From Clavibacter sp. A6099 (lineage in GTDB: Bacteria > Actinomycetota > Actinomycetes > Actinomycetales > Microbacteriaceae), in NCBI RefSeq assembly GCF_021919125.1, contig NZ_CP083439.1:3162001-3226000 (forward strand): a stretch of DNA of 64,000 nt. The letters are read 5' to 3'. The position numbers were made by a program, and so were the translations under genes. Shown here piece by piece: positions 36,596 to 45,256 of the stretch (positions within the stretch are counted from its first letter, which is position 1; the number at the start of each line of letters is the position of its first letter). A model generated the notes under the pieces. The model searched no databases, was not told the origin of the DNA, and saw only the letters and a program-made list of their open reading frames with translations.

Positions 36596-37342
36596 ATGAA
36601 GATCACCGGCCGCACCGTCCTCATCACCGGCAGCACCTCCGGCATCGGGCGCGGGCTCGCCGAGCGGTTCCACGCCGCGGGCAACCGCGTCGTCATCGCG
36701 GGCCGCCGCCGGGAGCTGCTCGACGAGATCACCGCGCAGCACGACGGCATGGCCTCGGTCGTGCTCGACGTCGCCGACCCCGCCTCCATCACGGCCGCGC
36801 GCGACGAGCTCGCCGCGAGCCACCCCGACCTCGACGTCGTCATCACCACGGCCGGCATCATGCAGGCGGAGGACCTCCGGGATCCCGCGCACCAGGCCAC
36901 CGCCGAGGCCATCGTCACGACGAACCTCCTCGGCACCATCCGCACGATCGACGCCTTCCTGCCCGGCCTGCTCGCCAGCGACGAGGCCACCCTGATGACC
37001 GTGTCGTCCGGCCTCGCCTTCGTGCCGCTGCCCGCCACGCCCACCTACTCCGCCACCAAGGCCGCCGTGCACTCGTACACGCAGAGCCTCCGCGCGCAGC
37101 TCGACGGCACGTCCGTCGAGGTGATCGAGCTGGTGCCGCCCAAGGTGCAGACCGCGCTCATGCCCGGCCAGGCCGAGGCGGCCGACGCGATGCCGCTCGA
37201 GGACTTCCTCGACGAGGTGATGGGGATCCTCCAGGCTCGCCCCGAGGACGAGGAGATCCTCGTGCAGGACGTCCACGGCCTCCGCTTCGCCGAGCGCGAC
37301 TGCCGCCACGACGAGATGCTCGCACTGCTCAGCGGGCACTGA
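36596..37342 (+). CDS. SDR-family oxidoreductase (DltE-like)
   Basis: The protein of 248 residues is a classical short-chain dehydrogenase. TGSTSGIGRGLA is the cofactor loop, TTAGIM the structural NNAG-equivalent, and the catalytic set is Ser in VSSGLAF, with Tyr and Lys in YSATKAA. The residues after the second strand (AGRRRE) favour NADP. GAAGGA precedes the ATG at 36596. The substrate is unknown. The next gene is also an oxidoreductase but has its own promoter. Confidence 0.92.
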   Translation: MKITGRTVLITGSTSGIGRGLAERFHAAGNRVVIAGRRRELLDEITAQHDGMASVVLDVADPASITAARDELAASHPDLDVVITTAGIMQAEDLRDPAHQATAEAIVTTNLLGTIRTIDAFLPGLLASDEATLMTVSSGLAFVPLPATPTYSATKAAVHSYTQSLRAQLDGTSVEVIELVPPKVQTALMPGQAEAADAMPLEDFLDEVMGILQARPEDEEILVQDVHGLRFAERDCRHDEMLALLSGH

Positions 37343-37400
37343 TCCGCCGGGCCGACGGCCGGATCGGTCGGGCACGCACGCCCGCGCCTAGGCTCGATCC

Positions 37401-38426
37401 ATGTCGACGACGATGCCGCCCGCCCCCGCCCGCACGCCCGACCCGGAGCCGACTGACGACCACGCCCGCCCCATCCGCTTCGGCATCGTCGGCGCCGCCG
37501 GCATCGCCGCCTCGGTCGTCCCCGACATGCTGCTGGTCCCCGGCGTCGAGGTCGTGGCCGTCCACTCCCGCACCCGCGCGAGCTCCGAGGCGCTGGCCGA
37601 GGCGCACGGCATCGCCCGGATCCACGACACCCTCGACGCGCTCCTCGCCGACCCCGAGGTGGACGCCGTCTACGTCGCCACCCCGCACACCCTCCACCGG
37701 TCGCAGGCCGAGGCCGCCCTCCGCGCCGGGAAGCACGTCGTCTGCGAGAAGCCCGCCACCACCACGGCGGAGGACACCCGCGCGCTCGTCGACCTCGCCC
37801 GCGCCGAGGGCCTGCTGTTCCTCGAGGCGCTCTGGATGGCGTTCTCCCCCGGCTGCCTCGCCGTCCACCAGGCGATCGCGGACAGTCGCATCGGGGATCC
37901 GCGCGCGATCTCCGTCGCCTTCGGATTCGTCACCGACGGGACGGGCCGACTCTGGGACCCGGAGGTCGGCGGCGGCACGCTCCTCGACATGGGCGTCTAC
38001 CCGCTCGCCTTCGCGCACGGCCTGTTCGGCACGCCGTCGTCGGTGAATGCGGTCGGCACGGTGATCGACGGCGGCGTCGACACCGAGGTCGCGATCCTGC
38101 TCGGCTGGCCCGACGGCCGCCAGGCCACGCTCGCCTGCTCGCTCGTCGCGGCGCTCCCCACGGGCGCGACCGTCAGCGGCACGGCCGGCCGCATCGAGGT
38201 GGATCCGCTGTTCCTCGCCTCCCGCGCGCTCACGGTCGTGCCTGCCGACGGGGATCCGGAGCGGCAGGAGCACGCGATCGAGGGCCGCGGCTACGTCCCC
38301 ATGTTCCGGGCGGCCCGGGACGCGATCCGCGCGGGTGCCGTCGAGTGCCCGGAGATGCCGCACGCGGAGTCGGTCGCCCTCGCGGAGCTGATGGACGGGA
38401 TCCTCGCGGACATCGGCGCGCGCTGA
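37401..38426 (+). CDS. Gfo/Idh/MocA-family oxidoreductase
   Basis: The protein of 341 residues has the N-terminal Rossmann fold (RFGIVGAAGIAASVVPDML), the conserved VCEKPATTTAED containing the catalytic EKP lysine, and the C-terminal GGGTLLDMGVYPL motif. It is a soluble NAD(P)-dependent sugar or inositol-type dehydrogenase. The ATG lies exactly 6 nt after TAGGCT (37389-37394) with no ribosome site, a clear leaderless case. Confidence 0.93.
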   Translation: MSTTMPPAPARTPDPEPTDDHARPIRFGIVGAAGIAASVVPDMLLVPGVEVVAVHSRTRASSEALAEAHGIARIHDTLDALLADPEVDAVYVATPHTLHRSQAEAALRAGKHVVCEKPATTTAEDTRALVDLARAEGLLFLEALWMAFSPGCLAVHQAIADSRIGDPRAISVAFGFVTDGTGRLWDPEVGGGTLLDMGVYPLAFAHGLFGTPSSVNAVGTVIDGGVDTEVAILLGWPDGRQATLACSLVAALPTGATVSGTAGRIEVDPLFLASRALTVVPADGDPERQEHAIEGRGYVPMFRAARDAIRAGAVECPEMPHAESVALAELMDGILADIGAR

Positions 38427-38559
38427 CCGGCGCCGGCAGGCGCACGTCCGGGGAGCCGTCAGAAGACGGTCGTTAGGGTCGATGGCGAGGCTCGCGCCTC
38501 CGCCCTGCGGCACGTCGACGGAGACGATCCGACCCGGAACGACCCCGAAGGAGAACACC

Positions 38560-39111
38560 ATGACGCACGTCCTCGTGCTCGTCGGCAGCCTGCGCTCAGG
38601 CTCCACCAACCAGCAGATCGCCGAGGCGGCGGTGCGCCACGCCCCCGACGGCGTCACGCTCGACATCCACGCCGGCCTCGACCTGCTCCCCTTCTACAAC
38701 GAGGACGTCGACGTCGAGGGATCCGTGCCCGCCGCCGCCGTGGCCTTCCGCGACGCGATCGCCGCCGCGGACGCCCTCCTCGTGGTCACCCCCGAGTACA
38801 ACGGCACGATGCCCGCGGTGCTGAAGAACGCCATCGACTGGGCGTCGCGCCCCTTCGGCGCGTCCGCCCTCGCCGGGAAGCCGACCGCGGTGATCGGCAG
38901 CGCGTTCGGCCAGTACGGCGGCGTGTGGGCGCAGGACGAGGCCCGCAAGTCGCTCGGCATCGCCGGCGCGCACGTGCTCGAGGACGTCAAGATGGCCGTC
39001 CCCGAGTCGGTGATCCGCTTCGCCGAGCGCCACCCGGCGGACGACGCCGAGGTCGTGGCGCAGCTCCGCGAGGTGCTCGACGCCGTGCGCTCCTCGGCGA
39101 CGGCCGCCTGA
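38560..39111 (+). CDS. NADPH-dependent FMN reductase
   Basis: The protein of 183 residues is a flavodoxin-like reductase: LVGSLRSGSTNQQIAEAA binds the FMN phosphate, and VTPEYNGTMPAVLKNAIDW is the family signature. It probably reduces quinones, azo compounds or chromate. GAAGGAG lies before the ATG at 38560. A perfect hairpin follows. Confidence 0.93.
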   Translation: MTHVLVLVGSLRSGSTNQQIAEAAVRHAPDGVTLDIHAGLDLLPFYNEDVDVEGSVPAAAVAFRDAIAAADALLVVTPEYNGTMPAVLKNAIDWASRPFGASALAGKPTAVIGSAFGQYGGVWAQDEARKSLGIAGAHVLEDVKMAVPESVIRFAERHPADDAEVVAQLREVLDAVRSSATAA

Positions 39112-39146
39112 GCGCCGCACCACCGACAGGGCAGCACGCCCGCGCA

Positions 39147-39186
39147 CGACGACGGCCGCGCCCCCGAGGGGACGCGGCCGTCGTCG
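39147..39186. terminator. Bidirectional hairpin terminator
   Basis: CGACGACGGCCGCG (39147-39160) is exactly complementary to 39173-39186, a 14-bp stem with a 12-nt loop. It lies between the convergent reductase and alcohol dehydrogenase genes. Confidence 0.88.
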
Positions 39187-39200
39187 TTCGAGCTCGGAGG

Positions 39201-40376
39201 CTACGGCTTCAGCACCACCTTGATGCAGCCGTCCTCCTTCTTCTGGAAGATCTCGTACATGTGCGCCGCCTCGCTGAGCGGCACGGAGTGCGTGACGAGG
39301 TCGAGGACGCCGAGCGGGTCGGACGGGTCCTCGACGAGGGGCAGCAGGTCCTCGATCCAGTACTGGACGTTGCACTGGCCCATGCGGATCGCGATCTGCT
39401 TGTCGAAGAGCGACTTCATGGGCAGCGGGTCGGCCTCGCCGCCGTAGACGCCCGAGATGGAGACGGTGCCGCCGCGGCGGACCGCGTCGAAGGCCGTGTG
39501 CAGAGCGGCGAGGCGGTCGACGCTCGCGACGTCCATGACCTTCTTCGCGATGCCGTCGGGCAGCAGGCCCGCGGCCTTCTGCGCGAAGGAGGCGGCGGGG
39601 CTGCCGTGCGCCTCCATGCCGACGGCCTCGACCATGGCGTCGGGCCCGCGGCCGTCGACCATCTCGCGCAGCTTGTCGGCCACGTCGTCGGTGAGGTCGA
39701 GGGTCTCGATGCCGTGGCGCTCGGCCATGGCGCGGCGCTCGGGGACGGGATCCACCGCGATGACGCGGTAGCCGAGGTGCTTGCCGATGCGGGCCGCGAA
39801 CTGGCCGACCGGGCCGAGGCCCATGACCCCCAGCGTGCCGCCCTCGGGCACGTTCGCGTACTGCACGCCCTGCCAGGCGGTGGGGAGGATGTCGCTGAGG
39901 AAGAGGTAGCGCTCGTCGGGGAGCTCGGAGTTCACGACGATCGCGTTGACGTCGGCGAGCGGCATGCGGAGGCGCTCGGCCTGGCCGCCGGGGATGGATC
40001 CGTACATCTCGCTGAAGCCGTAGAGCGCGGCGCCGCTGCCCTGCGCCTTGACCTGCGTGGTCTCGCACTGCGTGAAGAGGCCGCGGTCGCACATGAAGCA
40101 GTCGTGGCACGCGATGACGAAGGGGACGACGACGCGGTCGCCGACCTTGAGCTTCGTGACGGCGCTGCCGACCTGCTCGACGACGCCCATGTTCTCGTGG
40201 CCGAGCACGTCGTCCTTCTCGAGGAACGGGCCGAAGACCTCGTAGAGGTGGAGGTCGGATCCGCAGATCGCGGTCGACGTGATGCGGATCACCGCGTCGG
40301 TGTCCTGCTCGATCACGGGGTCGGCGACCTCCTTGACCTCGACGTCGTGGATGCCCTGCCAGGTGAGTGCCTTCAT
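39201..40376 (-). CDS. Zinc-dependent alcohol dehydrogenase
   Basis: The protein of 391 residues is a medium-chain dehydrogenase. Cys and Asp/His catalytic ligands occur in STAICGSDLHLYE and GHENMG; the structural-zinc cysteines are in CHDCFMCDRGLFTQCE. The cofactor loop is VMGLGPVGQFAA. The longer insert with CETTQVKAQGSGAALYGFSE is typical of formaldehyde-dehydrogenase-like members. GAAGGAG precedes the ATG. Which aldehyde or alcohol it uses is not evident. Confidence 0.93.
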   Translation of the reverse strand: MKALTWQGIHDVEVKEVADPVIEQDTDAVIRITSTAICGSDLHLYEVFGPFLEKDDVLGHENMGVVEQVGSAVTKLKVGDRVVVPFVIACHDCFMCDRGLFTQCETTQVKAQGSGAALYGFSEMYGSIPGGQAERLRMPLADVNAIVVNSELPDERYLFLSDILPTAWQGVQYANVPEGGTLGVMGLGPVGQFAARIGKHLGYRVIAVDPVPERRAMAERHGIETLDLTDDVADKLREMVDGRGPDAMVEAVGMEAHGSPAASFAQKAAGLLPDGIAKKVMDVASVDRLAALHTAFDAVRRGGTVSISGVYGGEADPLPMKSLFDKQIAIRMGQCNVQYWIEDLLPLVEDPSDPLGVLDLVTHSVPLSEAAHMYEIFQKKEDGCIKVVLKP

Positions 40377-40752
40377 CGTGCTCCTTCGTCTTCGGGCGCG
40401 GATCCTCGTGGGACGCGCGCTCCTCCACACAACGCCCTCGCGGGCTGTCCGCCAAGCGAAGGTCAGAAGTCGTCCAGGGAGCAGGGACGCCCGGGCGCGG
40501 CGGGCGGAGTGCGGCGAGCGCGAGGTCGACACGCGCTCAGACGATCCGCCCCGGGGAGTCGGTCGTCCACGACACGACCGCACCGGGGCGGATCTGAAGA
40601 CCGGTGATGACGGTCCGGACTGCATAGGAGGACTCTCGACAACCCTCAAGCGCCCGAGCCCGCGACGGCCTCGTGCGGACAGTGTGCTCCCCACGCGAGG
40701 AAATGCACAGTCCCCCGTCATCACTCCCGGCGGATGCGCGGGAACGACGAGG
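40377..40752. other. Intergenic gap with a long hairpin
   Basis: No coding frame is convincing in this 376-bp gap. Its left end holds the promoter and ribosome site of the alcohol dehydrogenase gene. It contains the two-part hairpin listed separately (40543-40594). I see no other repeat or RNA gene. Confidence 0.6.
40543..40594. repeat. Long two-part inverted repeat
   Basis: GATCCGCCCCGG (40543-40554) pairs perfectly with CCGGGGCGGATC (40583-40594). Inside, CGGTCGT and ACGACCG form a further 7-bp stem around the loop CCACGAC. The whole would fold into a 52-nt hairpin with one internal loop. It lies about 160 bp past the stop of the 108-residue gene, so a distant terminator, an RNA structure or an element relic are all possible. 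Confidence 0.75.
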
Positions 40753-41079
40753 TCAGACGTCCCAACCTCGGGCGCGCTGCACCTCGCGGAGGGCCTCGGC
40801 AGCCTCGTGATCGTCGTAGGGCAGGCGCTCCCAGCGGATGCCGGTCGGGGTGATCCAGCCGAGCTCGCCGAGCGCGATGGCGAGGTCCTCGATGTAGAGG
40901 GCGACGGCGGCGTCGGCGCCTCGGATGGTGTCGCCCGCTATGGACCAGCCGAAGTAGCCGGCCACGAAGCGGGCCTGCTCGGTGGGGCTGCGGCCCGGGC
41001 CCGCGGGTCGCACCGGAAGGGTCTCGCTCTCGGAGGACTGGACCAGATCACCCGCGTCATCGGTGCCGGTGTCCTGCAT
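40753..41079 (-). CDS. Hypothetical protein (108 aa)
   Basis: The product is acidic and soluble. After an Asp/Ser/Pro-rich lead it has TEQARFVAGYFGWSIAGDTIRG, then AVALYIEDLAIALGELGWITP and a helix ending REVQRARGWDV. No family is recognised. The ATG at 41079 has GAGAGGGA upstream; an earlier start (41139) lacks one. Codon use is native. Confidence 0.7.
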   Translation of the reverse strand: MQDTGTDDAGDLVQSSESETLPVRPAGPGRSPTEQARFVAGYFGWSIAGDTIRGADAAVALYIEDLAIALGELGWITPTGIRWERLPYDDHEAAEALREVQRARGWDV

Positions 41080-41227
41080 CGCGTCCCTCTCATCGGGCGA
41101 CGCGCCCGCGTGGCCCGCTCTCACGATGCCAGGCGCCACGGATCCGCCCGAATGCGAAGCCGGGGGTTGACACGGGAAGGGGAGCCGGACTAACCGCGGG
41201 TACGCGGACCCACGCCGTCGTGCGGGA

Positions 41228-41551
41228 TCAGCGCGCGTCGTCGCGCGGCTCGTCCTCGGGAGGCTCCCGCATGATGAGCAGGCCGCCGGGGCTGTTCGCC
41301 GTGGTCATGAGGGCGTCCACCCACTTGCGGTTGATGGGCGGCACGCGGCTGCCGTGGTACTTGAACACCAGCGGCAGGGAGTTGTGCATCCAGATGGTCG
41401 TGCGTCCGTCGCCCACCTCCACGTCGTCGCGCCAGGAGAAGTAGAAGTTCTCCCCGCGGCGCAGCTTCGCGCCGATGACGAGCTGCAGGTGGGCGAGAAG
41501 GCGGTCATCGAACTCCGCCGTCAGCGTCGAGTCGTACTTGAACGTCCCCAT
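41228..41551 (-). CDS. DUF7882-like small Microbacteriaceae protein
   Basis: The protein of 107 residues reads YDSTLTAEFDDRLLAHLQLV and IGAKLRRGENFYFSWRDDVE, then TIWMHNSLPLVFKYHGSRVP. It matches a small conserved protein common in Microbacteriaceae, often mislabelled as DNA ligase-like, for which no function is known. The ATG at 41551 is the likely start. Confidence 0.75.
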   Translation of the reverse strand: MGTFKYDSTLTAEFDDRLLAHLQLVIGAKLRRGENFYFSWRDDVEVGDGRTTIWMHNSLPLVFKYHGSRVPPINRKWVDALMTTANSPGGLLIMREPPEDEPRDDAR

Positions 41552-41802
41552 GATCGATCCCGTGTTCCCCTCATGAGCTCTCGGGCCCCGCGCCGACGGA
41601 GAGGGGGCCAGAGAGCGGCGCTGAGCTTCGGCCGTGCCCACCCACTATGCCAGCGTTGTCGGCTGGGATCGCCTCGTCCGGAAGGGGGATCCGCATGTGG
41701 TAATGGATCGCCGCTGGGGAGGGCGCCGTCGCCGACCTGCGCAGGGGTCGCGCGGATGCGGCCGGCCCGGTCGTCGCGCGCCGACGGTCGTAGGGTCGGA
41801 CC

Positions 41803-42006
41803 ATGACTGATTCGACGTACACCGCACAGCTGGTCGGCCCCGATGGCACGGAGGAGACCGAGGTCGAGCTCATCAACGGCGAGCCCGTGAAGAGCTTCGT
41901 CCGCGCCACCTCGCTCAGCGAGGAGGAGGTCGTGTGGGAGCTCGACGCCGACGCGGACGGCTACGTCTACCGTCCCGCCGGCATCCCGGGCGCCGACTAC
42001 TCCTGA
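41803..42006 (+). CDS. Small hypothetical protein (67 aa)
   Basis: The product is acidic, with TYTAQLVGPDGTEETEVELI, then SFVRATSLSEEEVVWELDAD and a GYVYRPAG tail. No family is recognised. Its ATG lies 6 nt after TAGGGT (41791-41796), with no ribosome site. The regular spacing supports it as a real leaderless gene. Confidence 0.75.
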   Translation: MTDSTYTAQLVGPDGTEETEVELINGEPVKSFVRATSLSEEEVVWELDADADGYVYRPAGIPGADYS

Positions 42007-42028
42007 TCCGCGGAGCCGTCGCGCTCCT

Positions 42029-42247
42029 CTAGCTCCAGACGATCGGCAGGCAGCAGAGCACGCTGACCGCGAGCGCACCGAGCGACGCGAGCGTCCACGG
42101 GCGGACGGGCTGGGCGAAGAGCCCGACCCTCCCGGTGCCGTGGGCGCGGATCCCCTTGATCGCGCCGATCACCTGGAGCACGATCCCCACGGCCAGGGCC
42201 GCGAGGGCCACGTACAGGAGCGCGGTGGTCGTGCCGTCGGAGATCAC
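42029..42247 (-). CDS. Small two-helix membrane protein (72 aa)
   Basis: The product has two hydrophobic segments, ALLYVALAALAVGIVLQVIGA and TLASLGALAVSVLCCLPIVW, joined by a basic loop. No family is recognised. The GTG start is 6 nt after TAGCGT (42254-42259, complement), which suggests a leaderless mRNA. Confidence 0.7.
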   Translation of the reverse strand: MISDGTTTALLYVALAALAVGIVLQVIGAIKGIRAHGTGRVGLFAQPVRPWTLASLGALAVSVLCCLPIVWS

Positions 42248-42354
42248 GCATCGACGCTACCGGCGCGGACCGTCGGCGGCTGACCCCCGTCCGGCCGGGC
42301 CGATCCGCACCCCCGCCGTAGGATCGAGGTCCCGCACGAGGTGAGGAATCCCGC

Positions 42355-43077
42355 ATGAGCACCAGCCCGTCCACGCCCGCGACCGACACGGCCGCGATCG
42401 CCCGCATCATCGACCACACGCTCCTGAAGCCCGAGGCCACGCGCGACGAGGTCGCCGCGCTCGTCGCAGAGGCCGTCGAGCTCGGCACCTACTCCGTGTG
42501 CGTCTCGCCCTCGATGCTCCCGCTCGAGCTGCCCGCGGGATCCGACCTGAAGGTCGCCGTGGTCTGCGGCTTCCCGAGCGGCAAGCACCACAGCGAGGTC
42601 AAGGCCGCCGAGGCCGCGCTCTCGATCCGCCAGGGCGCCGACGAGGTCGACATGGTGATCGACGTGGGCGCCGCCCGCGAGGGCCGCTTCGCCGACGTCG
42701 AGGCCGACATCCGCGCCGTGCGCGACGCCGTCCCCACGCCGGCCGTGCTCAAGGTGATCATCGAGTCCGCGGCGCTCGACGACGACCAGATCGTCGCCGT
42801 CTGCCAGGCGGCCGTCGCCGCCGGGGCCGACTTCGTCAAGACCTCCACGGGCTTCCACCCCACCGGCGGCGCGACCGTCCATGCGGTCGAGCTGATGAGC
42901 CGCACGGTCGACGGCAGGGCCGGCGTCAAGGCGTCCGGCGGGATCCGCACCTACGAGACCGCCGTGCAGATGATCGAGGCCGGTGCCACGCGCCTCGGCG
43001 TCTCGGGCAGCGCGGTCGTGCTGGCGGGTCCGGTGCAGACGCCCGAGAACGGCGCGCTCGGATCGAGCGGCTACTGA
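42355..43077 (+). CDS. deoC: Deoxyribose-phosphate aldolase
   Basis: The protein of 240 residues is a TIM-barrel aldolase. The catalytic lysine is in [14 protein letters not shown], and [13 protein letters not shown] and [11 protein letters not shown] form the phosphate site. It cleaves deoxyribose 5-phosphate to glyceraldehyde 3-phosphate and acetaldehyde. A GAGGTGAGGA ribosome site precedes the ATG. Its stop overlaps the start of the aminopeptidase gene (TGATG). Confidence 0.96.
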   Translation: MSTSPSTPATDTAAIARIIDHTLLKPEATRDEVAALVAEAVELGTYSVCVSPSMLPLELPAGSDLKVAVVCGFPSGKHHSEVKAAEAALSIRQGADEVDMVIDVGAAREGRFADVEADIRAVRDAVPTPAVLKVIIESAALDDDQIVAVCQAAVAAGADFVKTSTGFHPTGGATVHAVELMSRTVDGRAGVKASGGIRTYETAVQMIEAGATRLGVSGSAVVLAGPVQTPENGALGSSGY

Positions 43078-44372
43078 TGCCGGCCGATCGCCGCGCGCAC
43101 CTCGCGGACCTCGGCCGCTTCATCCAGGCCTCCCCCTCCTCCTTCCACGCGGCCGAGGAGGGCGCGCGCCGCCTCGAGGCGGCGGGCTTCGCCCGACTCG
43201 ACGAGCGCGACGCCTGGCCCACCGGCGCCGGCCGGCGGTTCATCGTCCGCGACGGCGCGCTCCTCGCGTGGATCCAGCCGGCCGGCGCGCACGCCATCAC
43301 GCCCTTCCGCGTGCTCGGCGCCCACACCGACTCCCCCGGCTTCAAGCTGAAGCCGAAGCCCACCATCGGATCCGACGGATGGCTGCAGGCCGGCGTCGAG
43401 GTCTACGGCGGCCCGCTCCTCAACTCCTGGCTCGACCGCGACCTCGAGCTCGCCGGGCGCCTCGTGATGCGCGACGGTTCCCGCCACCTCGTCCGCACCG
43501 GCCCGCTCCTGCGCTTCCCGCAGCTCGCCGTGCACCTCGACCGCGGCGTCAACACGGACGGGCTGCGACTGGATCCGCAGCGCCACATGTCCCCGATCCT
43601 CGGCACGGGCTCCCCCGCCGACGCCGACGTCCTCGGACACCTGGCCGGGCTCGCGGGTGTCACTTCCGATGACGTGCTCGGCTACGACGTGGGCGTCGCG
43701 GACACGCAGGCGCCCGGATCCCTCGGCCTCGCGGGCGAGCTCTTCGCCGCCGGCCGCATGGACAACCTCAGCTCCGTGCACGCCGGCCTCGCCGCCCTGC
43801 TCGAGCTCGCCGCCGCCGCGGACGAGGACCCGGACGCGCCCATCGCGGTGCTCGCCGCCTTCGACCACGAGGAGGTCGGATCCGCGACCGCGTCGGGCGC
43901 CGCCGGCCCCATCCTCGAGGACGTGCTCGGCCGCGTCTCCGCCGGCCTCGGCGCCTCCTCGGAGGACCGCCGCCGTGCGTTCGCCTCCTCCTGGTGCCTC
44001 TCCGCCGACGCGGGCCACGCGGTGCACCCGAACTACCCCGACCGCCACGACCCGGCCAACCGGCCGGTGCCGAACGGGGGCCCGCTGCTGAAGATCAACG
44101 CGAACCAGCGCTACGCGACGGACGGCGTCGGCGCGCGCGAGTGGGCGCTGGCCTGCGAGCGCGCGGGCGTCCCTACCCAGGAGTTCGTCTCCAGCAACGC
44201 GGTGCCGTGCGGCTCGACCATCGGGCCGATCACGGCGACGCGGCTCGGGATCCGCACGGTCGACGTCGGGATCCCGCTGCTCTCGATGCACTCGGCTCGC
44301 GAGTTGTGCGGCGCCGACGACCCGGGGCACCTCGCCGCCGCAGCCGCCGCCTTCCTCCGCCCGGCCGCCTGA
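43077..44372 (+). CDS. M18-family aminopeptidase
   Basis: The protein of 431 residues is an M18 zinc aminopeptidase (PepD/ApeB type). Metal-binding segments include AHTDSPGF, AGRMDNLSSVHAG and FDHEEVGS, and the C-terminal one is PLLSMHSARE. It removes N-terminal residues from peptides in the cytoplasm. The ATG overlaps the deoC stop, so the two are cotranslated. Confidence 0.95.
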   Translation: MPADRRAHLADLGRFIQASPSSFHAAEEGARRLEAAGFARLDERDAWPTGAGRRFIVRDGALLAWIQPAGAHAITPFRVLGAHTDSPGFKLKPKPTIGSDGWLQAGVEVYGGPLLNSWLDRDLELAGRLVMRDGSRHLVRTGPLLRFPQLAVHLDRGVNTDGLRLDPQRHMSPILGTGSPADADVLGHLAGLAGVTSDDVLGYDVGVADTQAPGSLGLAGELFAAGRMDNLSSVHAGLAALLELAAAADEDPDAPIAVLAAFDHEEVGSATASGAAGPILEDVLGRVSAGLGASSEDRRRAFASSWCLSADAGHAVHPNYPDRHDPANRPVPNGGPLLKINANQRYATDGVGAREWALACERAGVPTQEFVSSNAVPCGSTIGPITATRLGIRTVDVGIPLLSMHSARELCGADDPGHLAAAAAAFLRPAA

Positions 44373-44390
44373 CGCCCGAGCGGCACAGCG

Positions 44391-44436
44391 CACAGCGGCA
44401 CCGCGGCACCGCGGCACCGCGACACGACACGACACG
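44391..44436. repeat. Short tandem repeats in a terminator region
   Basis: The gap after the aminopeptidase gene has GCACCGCG-like units repeated about three times, then ACACG units three times. It is simple sequence without a coding role. Confidence 0.6.
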
Positions 44437-44438
44437 CC

Positions 44439-44471
44439 CGAGGGCCCGACGCGATCCGCGCCGGGCCCTCG
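44439..44471. terminator. Bidirectional hairpin terminator
   Basis: CGAGGGCCCG (44439-44448) pairs perfectly with CGGGCCCTCG (44462-44471). It lies between the convergent aminopeptidase and DUF305 genes. Confidence 0.8.
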
Positions 44472-44487
44472 CGTCGCGCACCGGAGG

Positions 44488-45201
44488 TCAGCCGCCGAAC
44501 GACTCCAGCAGCGCGCGCATCTTCGTGAGCTGGTCGCCCTGGGCCGCCGCCATCGCGCCCGCCAGCTCGAGCGCCTCGGTCGACGTGCCGAGCTGCGCCT
44601 CCCCGTCGGCCAGATCGATCGCGGCCTGGTGCCGGGCGATCATCCCCTGCAGGAACAGCCGGCCGGCGTCCGTGCCGGTCGCCCGCTTGAGCACCTGCAG
44701 CTCGGAGTCGAACGCGACGTCGCTCATCGCCTCGGTGTCGGCTGCGGATGCGCCGCCGCTCGCGCCGCCGTCGGCGCTGCCGTCCTCGGATCCGCTGCCG
44801 GCCGAGACGCCGCCCGCCTCGTCGCGGTCCTCGGTGCCGGTGGCGCCGGATCCGCCCTCCTCGCCCGACCACTCCTCGGCGAGCTCCGCGAGCGTCCTGG
44901 CCTGCGGCCCCTGCTCGTCGCGGATCTGCGCGGCCAGCTCCTGCGCACCCGGCGGCAGGTCGCGCACCTGCAGCGCGGCCACGGCGAGCTCGACGGATCC
45001 CGCGGCGTGGTCGCCCATCTCCTCGGCGAAGGACAGGTCGGCGCGGTTCCAGCCCTGCGACTCCGTCTCGGAGGGAGCGGCCGCGTCGGCGCTGGGGCTG
45101 GCGGCGTCGTCGGTGGTGCGCGGCGGTGTGGAGCAGCCGGCGAGCGCTGCGGCGATGACGAGGGCGGTCGTGGCGGCGGCGATGCGGTTGCGGTATCCCA
45201 T
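44488..45201 (-). CDS. DUF305-family lipoprotein
   Basis: The protein of 237 residues begins with a signal peptide and lipobox (LAGC, Cys23), so it is anchored outside the membrane. Two DUF305-like helical units follow: FAEEMGDHAAGSVELAVAAL and FLQGMIARHQAAIDLADGEAQ. A Gly/Ser/Glu-rich linker separates them. The MIARHQAAIDLA motif is the metal-contact signature in DUF305, a family linked to copper handling. The first unit has a changed motif (MGDHAAGSVELA). Confidence 0.88.
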   Translation of the reverse strand: MGYRNRIAAATTALVIAAALAGCSTPPRTTDDAASPSADAAAPSETESQGWNRADLSFAEEMGDHAAGSVELAVAALQVRDLPPGAQELAAQIRDEQGPQARTLAELAEEWSGEEGGSGATGTEDRDEAGGVSAGSGSEDGSADGGASGGASAADTEAMSDVAFDSELQVLKRATGTDAGRLFLQGMIARHQAAIDLADGEAQLGTSTEALELAGAMAAAQGDQLTKMRALLESFGG

Positions 45202-45256
45202 GCGACGATCCTCCTCCACGGCGCGGCGTCGGAGGGGCCGACGATAGGTTCTCCCC

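Noticed and set aside
41228-41551. ATP-dependent DNA ligase label for the small DUF7882-like protein
   Set aside because: At 107 residues it has no ligase motif (KxDG) or nucleotidyltransferase domain.
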